From positions 1-64,000 of the forward strand of contig DAIDHX010000015.1 of the NCBI GenBank assembly GCA_027451885.1: a stretch of 64,000 nt of DNA, in the 5' to 3' direction. The notes below the pieces were generated by a model, which saw only the letters and a list, made by a program, of their open reading frames with translations, was not told the origin of the DNA and ran no database searches. The DNA is from Planctomycetales bacterium (GTDB lineage Bacteria > Planctomycetota > Planctomycetia > Isosphaerales > Isosphaeraceae). Of this stretch, positions 7,877-17,037 are shown piece after piece. Both the position numbers and the translations under genes were made by a program. Each line of letters begins with the position of its first letter. Position 1 is the stretch's first letter.

Positions 7877-10357
7877 ATGCGAGACTACGAAAAGCTGGGC
7901 GTACTCTACCTGGGCAAGGAATACGATATCACCCAGCGCGCTGTCACGAACGATCTCCTGCTTTACAAGTCAAAGCATCTCACCACACACGCGGTTTGCG
8001 TGGGAATGACCGGAAGTGGCAAGACAGGGCTGGGAATCGCCCTGCTCGAAGAAGCCGCGATCGATGGCATCCCGGTGATCGCGATCGATCCCAAAGGTGA
8101 CCTGGGTAATCTACTTTTGGGTTTTCCCGACCTCAGGCCAGGAGATTTTGCTCCCTGGATTGATGCCGAGGAAGTCTCTCGCCGTGGCGAGACGCTCGCG
8201 GCCGCGGCAACCGAGACCGCCGAACGCTGGTCGAAGGGGCTGGCGGACTGGGGGCAAGACGGCAAGCGGATTGCTCGTCTTCGGGAGGCGGTAGACCTGT
8301 CGATCTACACTCCAGGGAGCAATGTCGGCCGCCCGCTTTCCATTTTGGCGTCATTTACGGCACCCGCGGAAAGCTTGCTGGAACAGGATGAGCTTTACCG
8401 CGAGCGAATCTCTTCCGCCGTTTCGGGTCTGCTTTCCCTGGTAGGAATCGCAGACGACCCAATTTCAGGTCGCGAACATATCTTGCTATCAATGATTTTG
8501 GACAGCGCCTGGAGAGGTAGGCGCGATCTTGATATGGCCGGGATCATCCAGGCTGTGCAATCGCCGGGGTTTGAAAAGGTCGGAGTTCTTGATCTCGAGA
8601 CATTTTTTCCGGGCAAGGATCGTCTTGCGCTCGCGATGAGGCTAAACAACCTGGTCGCATCGCCCAGGTTTGCTGGTTGGCTTTTGGGGGAGAGACTTGA
8701 GATCGATCGTCTGCTCTCAGCGCCCAATGGGAAGCCCAGAGTGTCGATTCTTTCGATTGCGCATCTCGCGGACACGGAGCGAATGTTTTTTGTGACAATT
8801 CTGCTCAATGAGATTTTGAGCTGGGTGCGTTCCCAGTCGGGTACATCGAGCTTGCGGGCGGTGCTGTACATGGACGAAATTTTTGGGTACGTACCCCCAA
8901 CGGCGAACCCGCCTTCGAAAGTACCAATGCTAACGCTGCTCAAGCAGGCCCGGGCGTTTGGTCTGGGCGTGGTACTGGCGACGCAGAATCCGGTCGATTT
9001 GGACTACAAGGGACTGTCGAATGCGGGCACATGGTTCCTGGGGCGATTGCAGACCAAGCGCGATAATGATCGTGTGCTTGACGGGCTCCAGGGAGCGGCA
9101 ACGGCAGCCGGTAAGGGCTTCGATCGAGGCAAAATGGACAGGCTTTTATCTGGGCTGGCAAGTCGCGTTTTCGTGATGAGCAATGTCCACGAGGATGAGC
9201 CTGTCGTCTTCCAGGCGCGCTGGACGCTGTCGTATCTGGCTGGACCTCTGAGCCGGGAGCAAATCGGGCGTCTGATGGCGCCTCTCAAGGCTCAGGACGA
9301 GGCTGAATCTCGGGATCGAGAGTCGTTTGACCAACCTGATTCAGGTGAAGCGCGGACCGGTCCAAAAGTAGACAGTGCACAGGAGTTGCCGGCGTCAAGC
9401 CTGACGGTGCGTTCGAGTCAACCCGTGGGGCCCGTTGATGTATCCGTTTTCTTTGCGGCCTTGAGGGACTCCAGCAACCCTGCGGGGTCGATTGTCTATC
9501 ATCCCGCGGTGATTGGATCAGCCAGGCTCCACTACGTCGATCGTAAAGCGGCGGTTGATCTATGGGAGAGGGCGGTTTTCCTCGCGCGAGGCGACCAGAG
9601 GACTGCGAGCGAAATCTGGGTGGATAGCGAGCCGTGGATGGGGGCTCTTTCAGGCGAGGGGCCGCTCGCGGATGCGCAATTTCATGATTTACCCGCCAGG
9701 CTCTTGCGAGCGAAGAATTACTCGACGTGGGCGAAGTCGTTCAAGAATTATTTGTACCGCGAGCGGGGGCTCACGTTGCTCCGCTGCGAGGATCTCAAGG
9801 CGTGGTCGCGCCCGGGAGAGAGCGAGCACGCATTCCGGCTGCGGTTGGGGCAGGTCTCGCGCGAGGAGCGCGATCGCAAGCTTGAAAAGCTCGTGGCCAG
9901 GTACAAGCCGAGGCAGGCTGCGCTTGCTGAGAAGATCCGCAAGGCGCAGGATCAGCTAGCGCGAGAACAGGCACAAGCCTCGCAATCGACCTGGAATGCC
10001 ACGATCTCGTTCGGCGGAACAGTGCTGGGCGCGCTCCTGGGGAAAAAAACGCTGAGCCGGGCGACCGTCTCCAAGGCGTCCACTACAGCCCGGGCGGTCA
10101 CGAAAGCGGCTCAATCGCGCGGCGACGTCGATCAGGCCGCGGCAACCCTTGACCAGCTTCGGCAGGATCAGTTTGATCTGGACCGGCAATTCGAGCTGGA
10201 AGTGGAGCAGGAATCCGTCCGTGCCCACCCGGAAGCATTGATCATCGAACCAACGTCGCTCGCGCCTCGCAAGGCGGATATCGAGGTCGAGAACATCGGC
10301 CTCGTGTGGCTCCCTTATCGGCTGAACGCGGATGGCTCAAGTGTGCCTGGTTATTGA
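7877..10357 (+). CDS. HerA/DUF87-type ATP-binding protein
   Basis: An 826-residue protein with an additional-strand P-loop ATPase core of the HerA/FtsK/VirB4 type. It has Walker A GMTGSGKTG (~residue 43), IAIDPKGDLG just after, Walker B VLYMDEIFGYV (~330) and the sensor-like VVLATQNPVDLDY (~368). The C-terminal third (~600-780) is rich in Arg, Glu, Lys and Gln and is predicted coiled coil, with a short Gly/Ala-rich hydrophobic stretch (~710). Such proteins act on DNA or as membrane-associated motors; nothing here decides which. No nurA-like nuclease or conjugation gene is near. ATG 7877 is chosen over a TTG 45 bases upstream because the conserved sequence starts MRDYEKLGVLYLG. Confidence 0.8.
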   Translation: MRDYEKLGVLYLGKEYDITQRAVTNDLLLYKSKHLTTHAVCVGMTGSGKTGLGIALLEEAAIDGIPVIAIDPKGDLGNLLLGFPDLRPGDFAPWIDAEEVSRRGETLAAAATETAERWSKGLADWGQDGKRIARLREAVDLSIYTPGSNVGRPLSILASFTAPAESLLEQDELYRERISSAVSGLLSLVGIADDPISGREHILLSMILDSAWRGRRDLDMAGIIQAVQSPGFEKVGVLDLETFFPGKDRLALAMRLNNLVASPRFAGWLLGERLEIDRLLSAPNGKPRVSILSIAHLADTERMFFVTILLNEILSWVRSQSGTSSLRAVLYMDEIFGYVPPTANPPSKVPMLTLLKQARAFGLGVVLATQNPVDLDYKGLSNAGTWFLGRLQTKRDNDRVLDGLQGAATAAGKGFDRGKMDRLLSGLASRVFVMSNVHEDEPVVFQARWTLSYLAGPLSREQIGRLMAPLKAQDEAESRDRESFDQPDSGEARTGPKVDSAQELPASSLTVRSSQPVGPVDVSVFFAALRDSSNPAGSIVYHPAVIGSARLHYVDRKAAVDLWERAVFLARGDQRTASEIWVDSEPWMGALSGEGPLADAQFHDLPARLLRAKNYSTWAKSFKNYLYRERGLTLLRCEDLKAWSRPGESEHAFRLRLGQVSREERDRKLEKLVARYKPRQAALAEKIRKAQDQLAREQAQASQSTWNATISFGGTVLGALLGKKTLSRATVSKASTTARAVTKAAQSRGDVDQAAATLDQLRQDQFDLDRQFELEVEQESVRAHPEALIIEPTSLAPRKADIEVENIGLVWLPYRLNADGSSVPGY

Positions 10358-10375
10358 TCAGGCGGGCGCATCGCA

Positions 10376-11308
10376 TTAACCTCTGTGTTTTTTGTTACGT
10401 CCCATCTTACCCTCGTTTTCGAGCTGCGTGATTGCCCTGGCAATCGTGGCTTGATGGATTTCGTCGACATCTGGGTAGCGTAAATCCAGTGAATTCAGGG
10501 TATGCGTAATAATACGGGCCACGAGTGCTCTTGTAACCCATTTGTGATCCGCGGGGATGATATACCAGGGCGCATGCTTGGTGCTCGTGGCCTCGATCGC
10601 TTCCTCAAAGGCGTGCTTGTAATCGTCCCAGAGCTCGCGTTCCTTGAGATCAGCCTGGGAGAACTTCCAGTGTTTGCGCGGATCGACCAGCCGCTTGAGA
10701 AATCGCTTGCGCTGTTCATCCCTGGAAAGGTTGAGAAAGAACTTGAGAATGCGGGTGCCGTTGCGTGAAAGGTGGTGTTCGAAGGCATTGATGTCTGCGT
10801 AGCGATCTGCCCAGAACTTTCGATCAATCGAGACGTCGGGAATGCGTCTGCTTTCAATGAGTTCAGGATGCACTCGGACCACGAGGACTTCTTCGTAGTA
10901 GGAGCGGTTGAAGATGCCGATCCGCCCGCGCTCGGGCGTGGCCCGCGAATAGCGCCAGAGGAAGTGGTGGCTGAGCTCCTCTGCGGAAGGCTGCTTGAAG
11001 CTAAAGACCTGGCACCCCTGCGGATTGACCCCGGACATCACATGTTTGATCGTGCTATCCTTACCGGCTGCATCCATGGCCTGGAAGATGATCAGAATGG
11101 ACCAGCTCGCTGACGCGTAAAGGCGATCCTGTACCTCCGCGAGCTCGGTAACATCCTGCGTGAGGACCTGGTTGGCGAATTCCTTGCGTCTGGCCTTGGA
11201 ATCGTTGGTGTCACCGGCCCAGTCGCTGGGGTATTCGTGAAGCTGGACTTTTTGTCCAGGCGAAACACGCCATCGCTCAGCAAGCTGCTCGAGGTTGATC
11301 TCGATCAT
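10376..11308 (-). CDS. Polyphosphate kinase 2 family protein
   Basis: A 310-residue PPK2 enzyme that transfers phosphate between polyphosphate and nucleotides. It shows Walker A FQAMDAAGKDSTIK, the GVNPQGCQVFSF segment, the Walker B-like RIGIFNRSYYEEVLVVRVHP and the lid region RDEQRKRFLKRL followed by DPRKHWKFS. The single-domain length fits class I/III enzymes, which phosphorylate nucleoside mono- or diphosphates; the class cannot be fixed from motifs alone. An in-frame GTG at 11419 would add 37 residues without family resemblance. ATG 11308 is preferred because the body starts MIEINLEQLAERW. Its stop is 18 bases from the convergent ATPase gene. With the H+-pumping pyrophosphatase at 51-54 kb it points to active phosphate-bond energy metabolism. 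Confidence 0.88.
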   Translation of the reverse strand: MIEINLEQLAERWRVSPGQKVQLHEYPSDWAGDTNDSKARRKEFANQVLTQDVTELAEVQDRLYASASWSILIIFQAMDAAGKDSTIKHVMSGVNPQGCQVFSFKQPSAEELSHHFLWRYSRATPERGRIGIFNRSYYEEVLVVRVHPELIESRRIPDVSIDRKFWADRYADINAFEHHLSRNGTRILKFFLNLSRDEQRKRFLKRLVDPRKHWKFSQADLKERELWDDYKHAFEEAIEATSTKHAPWYIIPADHKWVTRALVARIITHTLNSLDLRYPDVDEIHQATIARAITQLENEGKMGRNKKHRG

Positions 11309-11490
11309 GTACCTCAGCCCCAAATCGGCATTCGGCGGAACAGGGATCGTGGGCAGGATCAGCGTCGACTCGCCGTTCGATTCTAGTGGGGCAGGGATGT
11401 GCGTAACAGGCTTCAGCACGCAGTTGCGTGGGATTGAATGCCTTTAACCTGAAAGTGCGGCCTTGCGTGCAATCATGGTGAAAAATGCTG

Positions 11491-11515
11491 GCAGCCGGGC
11501 TGATTGCCCGGCTGC
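11491..11515 (-). terminator. Intrinsic terminator
   Basis: A perfect 10-bp stem GCAGCCGGGC / GCCCGGCTGC with a five-base loop lies ~30 bases past the PEP-CTERM gene. Read on the minus strand it is followed within five bases by a TTTTT run. It should end transcription of that gene before the PPK2 gene on the same strand. Confidence 0.75.
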
Positions 11516-11543
11516 GTGGTGTTTCGAGTGATTATGGGAGAAC

Positions 11544-12683
11544 CTAGGCAATCCGACCGCGGCCTTGGAATCTCCATATGCCCGCGAGCGATCCCATGCC
11601 GATCAGTCCGAGCACGAAGGAGCTGGGTTCAGGGACCACGGCGAGAGCTCCGAAGAGGCCTCCTTTACCACCTGCGAGTCCGGCGTCGAAGTAGAGGGTA
11701 TTGCTTGCACCTCCGTGGCCACCGTTCCCAAATGAAAGGCCCCAAAGCTCCTTTTCACTGAAGTAGGAACCGTTGGCGAGTTGAAGGGCGCCTTCCCATG
11801 TACCAGTGAGGGAGTAGGCGTTGATCCAGCCATTCCCTCCATTATTACCCACGAGCAAGTCGCCGCTGAATTGTCCGAAATTAGTAGGCGCGAGTGCCAT
11901 GCCCCAGGGAGTCTGGAGAGTTGCCCCGCCTGTGTCATTGACGAGGGTCTTGATAAAAGTTCCATCGGTATTGAATTCGGCGATAACTCCGCCGAGTTCA
12001 TTGTGTGGGTTCACGAAGGTCGCGAACACAGTGCCATTGATATTCTGCACATTGTAAGCGACGTAACCCGAAGGCAGATAGGGATCTGAGAAACTCTTGA
12101 TCAAATGCCAATTGCTATCATAGACGTCGATGTTGCCGTTATTCTGGTTTGCGGCGTAGATGTAGGCGTTGCCGCCCGAATTGCCAATGGCCAGTCCCGT
12201 GTAGGAAGCTGTGGTGTTCATGGCCACGATCGAGGCTTGTGAGCCGCCATTCCAGGCTGAAATCGATCCATCGAGGTTGGCGAAAATGAAAGCTGCTTCC
12301 TTGCCGTTGACCTGAAAGTCGGTAGAGCTCGTCATGATACCAGGGGCGAAGGGACTCACCTGACCTGTTGGGCCGTTCATACTGCCAGATGCAGCACCGC
12401 CGAGGTTTGGAATGGTGACCGTCAACGCCGTGCCCGATGTTGTTGTACCCGAGACGGGATAGACCGTTGTTGTGCCGCTGCCCTGGTTGGAGACCCAGAA
12501 CGGCGATTTCGTTGTGTAAGAAATCCCCCAGGGATTGATCAAGTTTGCATCTGTCGTCTCAGCCATTCCCGCCTGATTGGAGACGAGATTCGTCTGGAGA
12601 TAGGTACTTCCAGCCCTGGCGGAGCTTGTAAGGCCAACCGCGACCAACAGGGTCGCCAAACCCACCCGTACGAGCGCCGGCAT
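11544..12683 (-). CDS. TIGR03118-like PEP-CTERM exported protein
   Basis: A 379-residue exported protein. The N-terminal signal peptide (VRVGLATLLVAVGLTSSARAG) is followed by repeats of NHL/beta-propeller type with many Gly, Asn and Thr, for example NLINPWGISYTT, FANLDGSISAW and ANQNNGNIDVYDSNW. This matches the conserved TIGR03118 family. The C-terminus has the exosortase sorting signal: VPEPSSF, a hydrophobic helix (LGLIGMGSLAGIW) and a basic tail (RFQGRGR). It is presumably processed by an exosortase outside this window and displayed at the cell surface or in exopolysaccharide. ATG 12683 has AAGGAGAG eight bases upstream, whereas the longer frame has no signal peptide at its start. A strong terminator follows. 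Confidence 0.88.
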   Translation of the reverse strand: MPALVRVGLATLLVAVGLTSSARAGSTYLQTNLVSNQAGMAETTDANLINPWGISYTTKSPFWVSNQGSGTTTVYPVSGTTTSGTALTVTIPNLGGAASGSMNGPTGQVSPFAPGIMTSSTDFQVNGKEAAFIFANLDGSISAWNGGSQASIVAMNTTASYTGLAIGNSGGNAYIYAANQNNGNIDVYDSNWHLIKSFSDPYLPSGYVAYNVQNINGTVFATFVNPHNELGGVIAEFNTDGTFIKTLVNDTGGATLQTPWGMALAPTNFGQFSGDLLVGNNGGNGWINAYSLTGTWEGALQLANGSYFSEKELWGLSFGNGGHGGASNTLYFDAGLAGGKGGLFGALAVVPEPSSFVLGLIGMGSLAGIWRFQGRGRIA

Positions 12684-13207
12684 CGTACTCTCCTTGGATT
12701 GCATCCTGATGAAAAGAGCGTGAGTTCTAGAACCGGAGAAAACCACGGAAATCCGTGGACGAACAGACTCTCTCACGACCTGGCATGACCACGTGCGCTG
12801 CTCGGATGTCGGGATCAAGACGAACGCCAGAGGCCGTGATGAGGCTCTGGTGGAGCGCAATCAGAAAAACCGCGAAGGTATCGACGTATTCAGTTAAGAG
12901 CGAGCAAACATCCCTGAATCAGTCGCTACTAATTTATACCGGGGGCAAGAGTACGGACGTTGAAATCTGCTTCAAGGCTGCAACGAAACTGGGGACATGA
13001 TTTGAAGAAGCCCAGGTTTCGGGTTTCTTTTGCCCGTGATTCGGTACCCGGTGATGCTTGTGGGGGATGGTGTGAGCGGTGTTCGAGGGGTCGCTGGCTT
13101 GGCTCGAGTGGATCGCTTCATTACAATTAGAAAAGTCAAACCTGGGAACGGGATACGCCCGATTTGCATGGATCGGCGGCCTTCATTCGCAGGTCGCTTT
13201 GTGGGTC
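12684..13207. other. Intergenic region with an isolated hairpin
   Basis: No gene is convincing in these 524 bases. An open frame of 81 codons (12755-13000) has no ribosome-binding site or recognisable sequence, though it ends just before the hairpin at 13004-13031. The rest should contain the promoters of the PEP-CTERM gene (leftward) and of rlmN (rightward), but no clear consensus was found. Confidence 0.45.
13004..13031 (+). terminator. Terminator-like hairpin without an assigned gene
   Basis: AAGAAGCCC (13005-13013) can pair with GGGTTTCTT (13021-13029) across a seven-base loop, with one G-T pair, and TT follows. The stem is moderate and the T tract short. No identified gene ends upstream, so it could close a small RNA or be a chance structure. 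Confidence 0.35.
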
Positions 13208-14356
13208 ATGAAGACGAGGAGAATGTGGGTGGAGACCGATTCGAGGCGTCCTGTGCTTGAGTTGGATCTACCGGGCTGGCGTGGCTGGATGCGCGAGCAG
13301 GGCCAGCCAGCCTACCGAGCGGATCAGGTGCTTGACTGGATCGTTCGCCGCCGCGCGACGAGCTTCGGCGGTATGACTGACGTGCCAAAGCGGCTGCGCG
13401 AGGAACTCGAGCGCGACTGGACCCCTTTTGCGCTTGGTGTGGCGGCTCGTGATGTGGCGCCGGATGGCACGATCAAGCTGGTGTATGTGTGCCAGGACGG
13501 CCGCAGGATCGAATCGGTGCTGATGGCCGAAGGGCCCCGGCGGACGGTGTGTATTAGTACACAGGTCGGCTGCGCCATGGGGTGTGTTTTCTGCGCCAGC
13601 GGCCTGACTGGTGTTGAGCGTAACCTGAGCGTTGCGGAACTGATGGAGCAGGTCATTCAGGCTCGCAATGCACTCCCGGAGGGCGAAACCATCACGCACA
13701 TCGTCGTGATGGGGATGGGAGAAAGCCTTGCCAATCTTGACAACCTGATCCCTGCGCTCGACCGGCTGTGCTCCAATCGCGAGGGGCTTGGCATCAGCCA
13801 ACGACGGATCACGATTTCCACCGTCGGCCTGCCGCGGCGGATGCGCGAACTGGCTGAACTTGACCGGCGGTATTCGCTGGCCGTTTCGCTTCATGCTCCC
13901 ACCGAGACGCTTCGGGATCAGCTTGTACCGGTCAACCATCGGATTGGCCTGGGGGCGGTGATGGAGGCCGCGGATGCCTATCATGCGAGGACCGGGCGAC
14001 AGGTAACGTATGAATACGTTCTCCTGGCCGGACTGAATGATCGGGCAGAAGACGCGCGTGCGCTTGCGGAACTTCTTGAATCGCGGCAGGCTCACGTCAA
14101 TCTGATTCCGTACAATCCGGTAAGCGGCTTACCATATGGCCGTCCATCAGCGAGCGCGGTGGCGCAATTTCGGGGGATTCTGGCGGACCGGGGCATTAGC
14201 GTGACGATCCGCAAGACCAAGGGACGTGCGATCGACGCGGCCTGTGGACAGCTCCGGCGAAGGCTGGCTGGGGAAGGGCAAGAGCGCCTGCTATCGTCGG
14301 AACAGGTCATGATTGGGTCGCGGACCGCGAGCGGGGAGCCTGCCGATGAGTCTTGA
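13208..14356 (+). CDS. rlmN: Dual-specificity RNA methyltransferase RlmN
   Basis: A 382-residue radical-SAM methyltransferase that makes 2-methyladenosine at A2503 of 23S rRNA and A37 of some tRNAs. The Fe-S motif is CAMGCVFC in GCAMGCVFCASG; VMGMGESLAN, RRITISTVG and SLAVSLHAP follow in the family order, and the C-terminal IRKTKGRAIDAACGQL carries the Cys that holds the methyl intermediate. The start is uncertain: ATG 13208, ATG 13223 and GTG 13226 are all possible. It is first in a tight run with an ECF sigma factor (11-base overlap), comF and hemC. Confidence 0.93.
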   Translation: MKTRRMWVETDSRRPVLELDLPGWRGWMREQGQPAYRADQVLDWIVRRRATSFGGMTDVPKRLREELERDWTPFALGVAARDVAPDGTIKLVYVCQDGRRIESVLMAEGPRRTVCISTQVGCAMGCVFCASGLTGVERNLSVAELMEQVIQARNALPEGETITHIVVMGMGESLANLDNLIPALDRLCSNREGLGISQRRITISTVGLPRRMRELAELDRRYSLAVSLHAPTETLRDQLVPVNHRIGLGAVMEAADAYHARTGRQVTYEYVLLAGLNDRAEDARALAELLESRQAHVNLIPYNPVSGLPYGRPSASAVAQFRGILADRGISVTIRKTKGRAIDAACGQLRRRLAGEGQERLLSSEQVMIGSRTASGEPADES

Positions 14357-14975
14357 AGACGACAAGCTCGAGCAGCAGCTTATCGCCCGTGATCCGGACG
14401 TTCGCCTGATGGTTCAGGTGCGAGGCGACGTCCCAGGCGCGTTTGAGACTTTGCTGGAGCGCTATCAGAATCGGCTCGTGACAATTCTGTATCATCTGGT
14501 TGGCAACCAGGATGAGGCGGAAGATTTGTGCCAGGAAGTGTTTCTGCGAGTCTATCGAGCACGCAGGGGTTATCGGCCCAGGGCGAAGTTTTCAACCTGG
14601 CTATTCACGATCGCGAACAACCTGGCGATCAATCATTTGCGGGGTAAAGGACGCAACCCCAGCGTCTCTCTTGGCACGGGGACGGACTCGCGCGCAAACG
14701 CCGTGGGTGCCTCACTTTTGGGTCGTGAAGGAACGCCATCATCGCAGATGCGTCAAGCGGAGCTGGCGGATCTGGTCAAGGATGCGCTCGGCGTGCTTAA
14801 TGAGGATCAAAAAATGGCGGTTCTGCTCAACAAATTCGAGGAGATGAGCTACGCCGAAATCGCCGACGTGATGAGCCGATCACCAGCGGCCGTGAAATCT
14901 CTGCTCGCGCGTGCGCGAAACCAGCTTCGTGAACAGCTTGAGCCATATCTCCTGGCGGGCGAGCGCGGATCCTGA
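14346..14975 (+). CDS. ECF-type RNA polymerase sigma factor
   Basis: A 209-residue sigma-70 family protein with region 2 (residues ~30-95: FETLLERYQNRLVTILYHLV, then DLCQEVFLRVYRA and FSTWLFTIANNLAINHLR) and region 4 (~145-195: LNEDQKMAVLLNKFEEMSYAEIADVM, then SRSPAAVKSLLARARNQLR). A Ser/Gly-rich linker joins them. It directs polymerase to an unknown regulon. ATG 14346 has GGGGAG eight bases upstream and overlaps the rlmN 3' end by 11 bases, so translation is probably coupled. No anti-sigma gene is adjacent; comF and hemC follow, which is unusual company for a stress sigma factor. Confidence 0.88.
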   Translation: MSLEDDKLEQQLIARDPDVRLMVQVRGDVPGAFETLLERYQNRLVTILYHLVGNQDEAEDLCQEVFLRVYRARRGYRPRAKFSTWLFTIANNLAINHLRGKGRNPSVSLGTGTDSRANAVGASLLGREGTPSSQMRQAELADLVKDALGVLNEDQKMAVLLNKFEEMSYAEIADVMSRSPAAVKSLLARARNQLREQLEPYLLAGERGS

Positions 14976-14987
14976 TCGCGACCCATC

Positions 14988-15740
14988 ATGCTCCAGTTGC
15001 TCCGAGCCGAGATCATCCGTGCCATCGACGCCCTGATATTTCCGTGGGCGTGCGTGATCTGTCATGGAGCCGGGGAACAGGGTCCATTTTGTGAGCCATG
15101 CCGCCAGAAATTGCTGGAGGCGTCCCGGGATTTTGGTAAGGCATCGTGCCCGCGGTGTGGTCTTCGGGCCGGTCCATTTGCTGATCTCCACGACGGCTGC
15201 AGCGCGTGCCGGAGTCGTCGCCTGGGCTTCGATGCCACCATTGCTTTTGGCCGCTACGAGGGCGCCTTACGCGATATTTGCTTAATGCTCAAGCAGGATC
15301 GAAATGCGTGGTTAGGCCCGTGGTTGGCCGATCTGTTTGTCGAATCATGCCGCGATCGACTTGAAGCGGCCGCGGGAGACGCAATTGTGGTTCCCGTGCC
15401 GTTGCACTGGCGGCGGCGGTGGGAGCGAGGCTACAACCAGGCCGAGGTTCTGGCGCGTCGGCTTGCGTTACGGCTGAAACGGCCCTGCCATCTTGCCCTG
15501 AAACGCGTGATCGCGACATCAAAACTCGCTCCCATGGCGGCAACCACGCGGCGAGCGACGCTGCGTGATGCATTTGCCGTACGTTCAAGCCGCTTGATTG
15601 CAGGACGCGCTGTCATCCTGGTGGACGATGTCATGACGACAGGCGCAACCTGTGCCTCCGCTGCGCGAATCTTGAAGCGTGCCGGGGCTCACGAGGTTCG
15701 CATCGCCGTCATGGCACGCACGGATCGGCCGCGATACTGA
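14988..15740 (+). CDS. comF: ComF family phosphoribosyltransferase-like protein
   Basis: A 250-residue ComF/GntX-type protein. The N-terminal part has a double zinc ribbon (CVICHGAG, FCEPCRQ, CPRCGLR, CSACRSRR). The C-terminal part is a type I phosphoribosyltransferase fold: VVPVPLHWRRRWERGYNQ, and the PRPP loop VILVDDVMTTGATCASAA. ComF proteins are linked to DNA uptake in competent bacteria but occur far more widely; the substrate is not known. It starts 12 bases after the sigma-factor stop and 17 bases before hemC, consistent with one transcript. Confidence 0.88.
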   Translation: MLQLLRAEIIRAIDALIFPWACVICHGAGEQGPFCEPCRQKLLEASRDFGKASCPRCGLRAGPFADLHDGCSACRSRRLGFDATIAFGRYEGALRDICLMLKQDRNAWLGPWLADLFVESCRDRLEAAAGDAIVVPVPLHWRRRWERGYNQAEVLARRLALRLKRPCHLALKRVIATSKLAPMAATTRRATLRDAFAVRSSRLIAGRAVILVDDVMTTGATCASAARILKRAGAHEVRIAVMARTDRPRY

Positions 15741-15757
15741 AAAGAAGGTGTTTGTCG

Positions 15758-16732
15758 ATGAGTTCGCATTCCACATCTCGCAGGATGATCCGCATCGGTA
15801 CGCGGGGGAGCAGACTGGCACGATGGCAGGCAGATTGGGTAGCCGAGCGGCTACGTGAGCTCGAGTCCGAGGCGGAGATCGTGATTGTCGAGATCAAAAC
15901 CCAGGGCGACCAGGATCGATCGAGTCCGCTAGCGGCAATTGGTGGGACAGGATTGTTTACCAAGGAGATTCAGCGGGCGGTGATTCGGGAGGAAGTGGAT
16001 CTTGCGGTTCACAGTCTGAAGGATTTACCGACGCGAACTCCCGAGGAGCTCGTCCTTGCCGCCATTCCGGAACGCGAAGACCCAGGCGACGCACTTGTTG
16101 CACCAAAATACAAGACACTCGCCGGCTTGCCTAAGGGGGCCAGGGTGGGCACAAGCGCACCCAGGCGGCGTGCTCAACTGGGGCATCTTCGGCCTGACCT
16201 GATCGTTGATTCGATTCGTGGCAACGTTGAGACACGGCTGGATCACGCACGTGCAGGGCGGCTTGATGGCGTTGTGCTCGCATTCGCGGGGCTCAAGCGG
16301 CTTGGGCTCGAGGGGGAGGTAACCGAGCTCTTACGCCCGCCTGGTTTTCTTCCTGCAGTTGGGCAGGGGGCCCTGGGCATTGAGTGTCGCCGCGAAGACG
16401 AACCGTTGCAGGAACTTCTCGCAAAACTCGAGAACGCCCAAACCCGCAGGGCCGTGATCGCTGAACGGGCCTTACTGAGCGCGCTTGAAGGTGGATGTGC
16501 GTTACCCCTGGCGGCCTGGGCGCGCGATCTTGACGCTCCAAACTCCATGCGTGATGCGGTGGCAGAAGACTCCCGGCAACTCGCGATCGACGCCGCCCTT
16601 TTTGCTCAAGATGGCAAGATTCGGATTGCTGCATCTCTCTCTGGACCAGCGTCAGATCCGGAGAACCTGGGCCGCAATCTGGCGCAACTCTTGCTCAATC
16701 AAGGTGCAACAGAGCTGCTTGGATCCAGGTGA
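15758..16732 (+). CDS. hemC: Hydroxymethylbilane synthase (porphobilinogen deaminase)
   Basis: A 324-residue enzyme that joins four porphobilinogen units into hydroxymethylbilane for heme synthesis. It shows IRIGTRGSRLARWQA at the start, VEIKTQGD, GGTGLFTKEI, the catalytic AVHSLKDLPT (Asp), VGTSAPRRRAQL, IRGNVETRL, and the dipyrromethane attachment Cys in ALEGGCALPLAA. ATG 15758 has AAGAAGG upstream; a TTG six bases earlier is in frame but less likely. It is the last gene of the rlmN - ECF sigma - comF - hemC run. No other heme gene is in the window. Confidence 0.94.
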   Translation: MSSHSTSRRMIRIGTRGSRLARWQADWVAERLRELESEAEIVIVEIKTQGDQDRSSPLAAIGGTGLFTKEIQRAVIREEVDLAVHSLKDLPTRTPEELVLAAIPEREDPGDALVAPKYKTLAGLPKGARVGTSAPRRRAQLGHLRPDLIVDSIRGNVETRLDHARAGRLDGVVLAFAGLKRLGLEGEVTELLRPPGFLPAVGQGALGIECRREDEPLQELLAKLENAQTRRAVIAERALLSALEGGCALPLAAWARDLDAPNSMRDAVAEDSRQLAIDAALFAQDGKIRIAASLSGPASDPENLGRNLAQLLLNQGATELLGSR

Positions 16733-17037
16733 GACGAGGGGCGCTTCGCGAAAAGCTTCCGTGAACGATCCTAACAAGGCGCAAAGCGACGGTCGATCAA
16801 CCCATCTGATACGTTCCTTCATCTGAGTATCCAGCCCTCTGAAAACGCCGATCAGCCTGTTTGCGAAGGCCGATATAACCTTGAGGAGAAACGCTCGGCG
16901 ATCTGCGGCGCAGAGCGCATGAACGCTTCTTCACTCGGTGGACGAACCCGGTATCACATGCTGGGCGTTGGTCTGGGCCAAGCTGGCGGATCCCGGGGTT
17001 TAACGGTTGAGCGAGTGTCGCACAAGGTGGACCGTTC
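16733..17037. other. Intergenic region
   Basis: Three hundred and five bases between hemC and the next gene. Nothing coding is supported on either strand. The right end carries AAGGTGG eight bases before the TTG start of the next gene. No clear terminator for hemC was found. Confidence 0.45.

Noticed and set aside
13268-14095. Long antisense frame over rlmN
   Set aside because: rlmN on the other strand has all family motifs; the antisense frame is compositionally a shadow.
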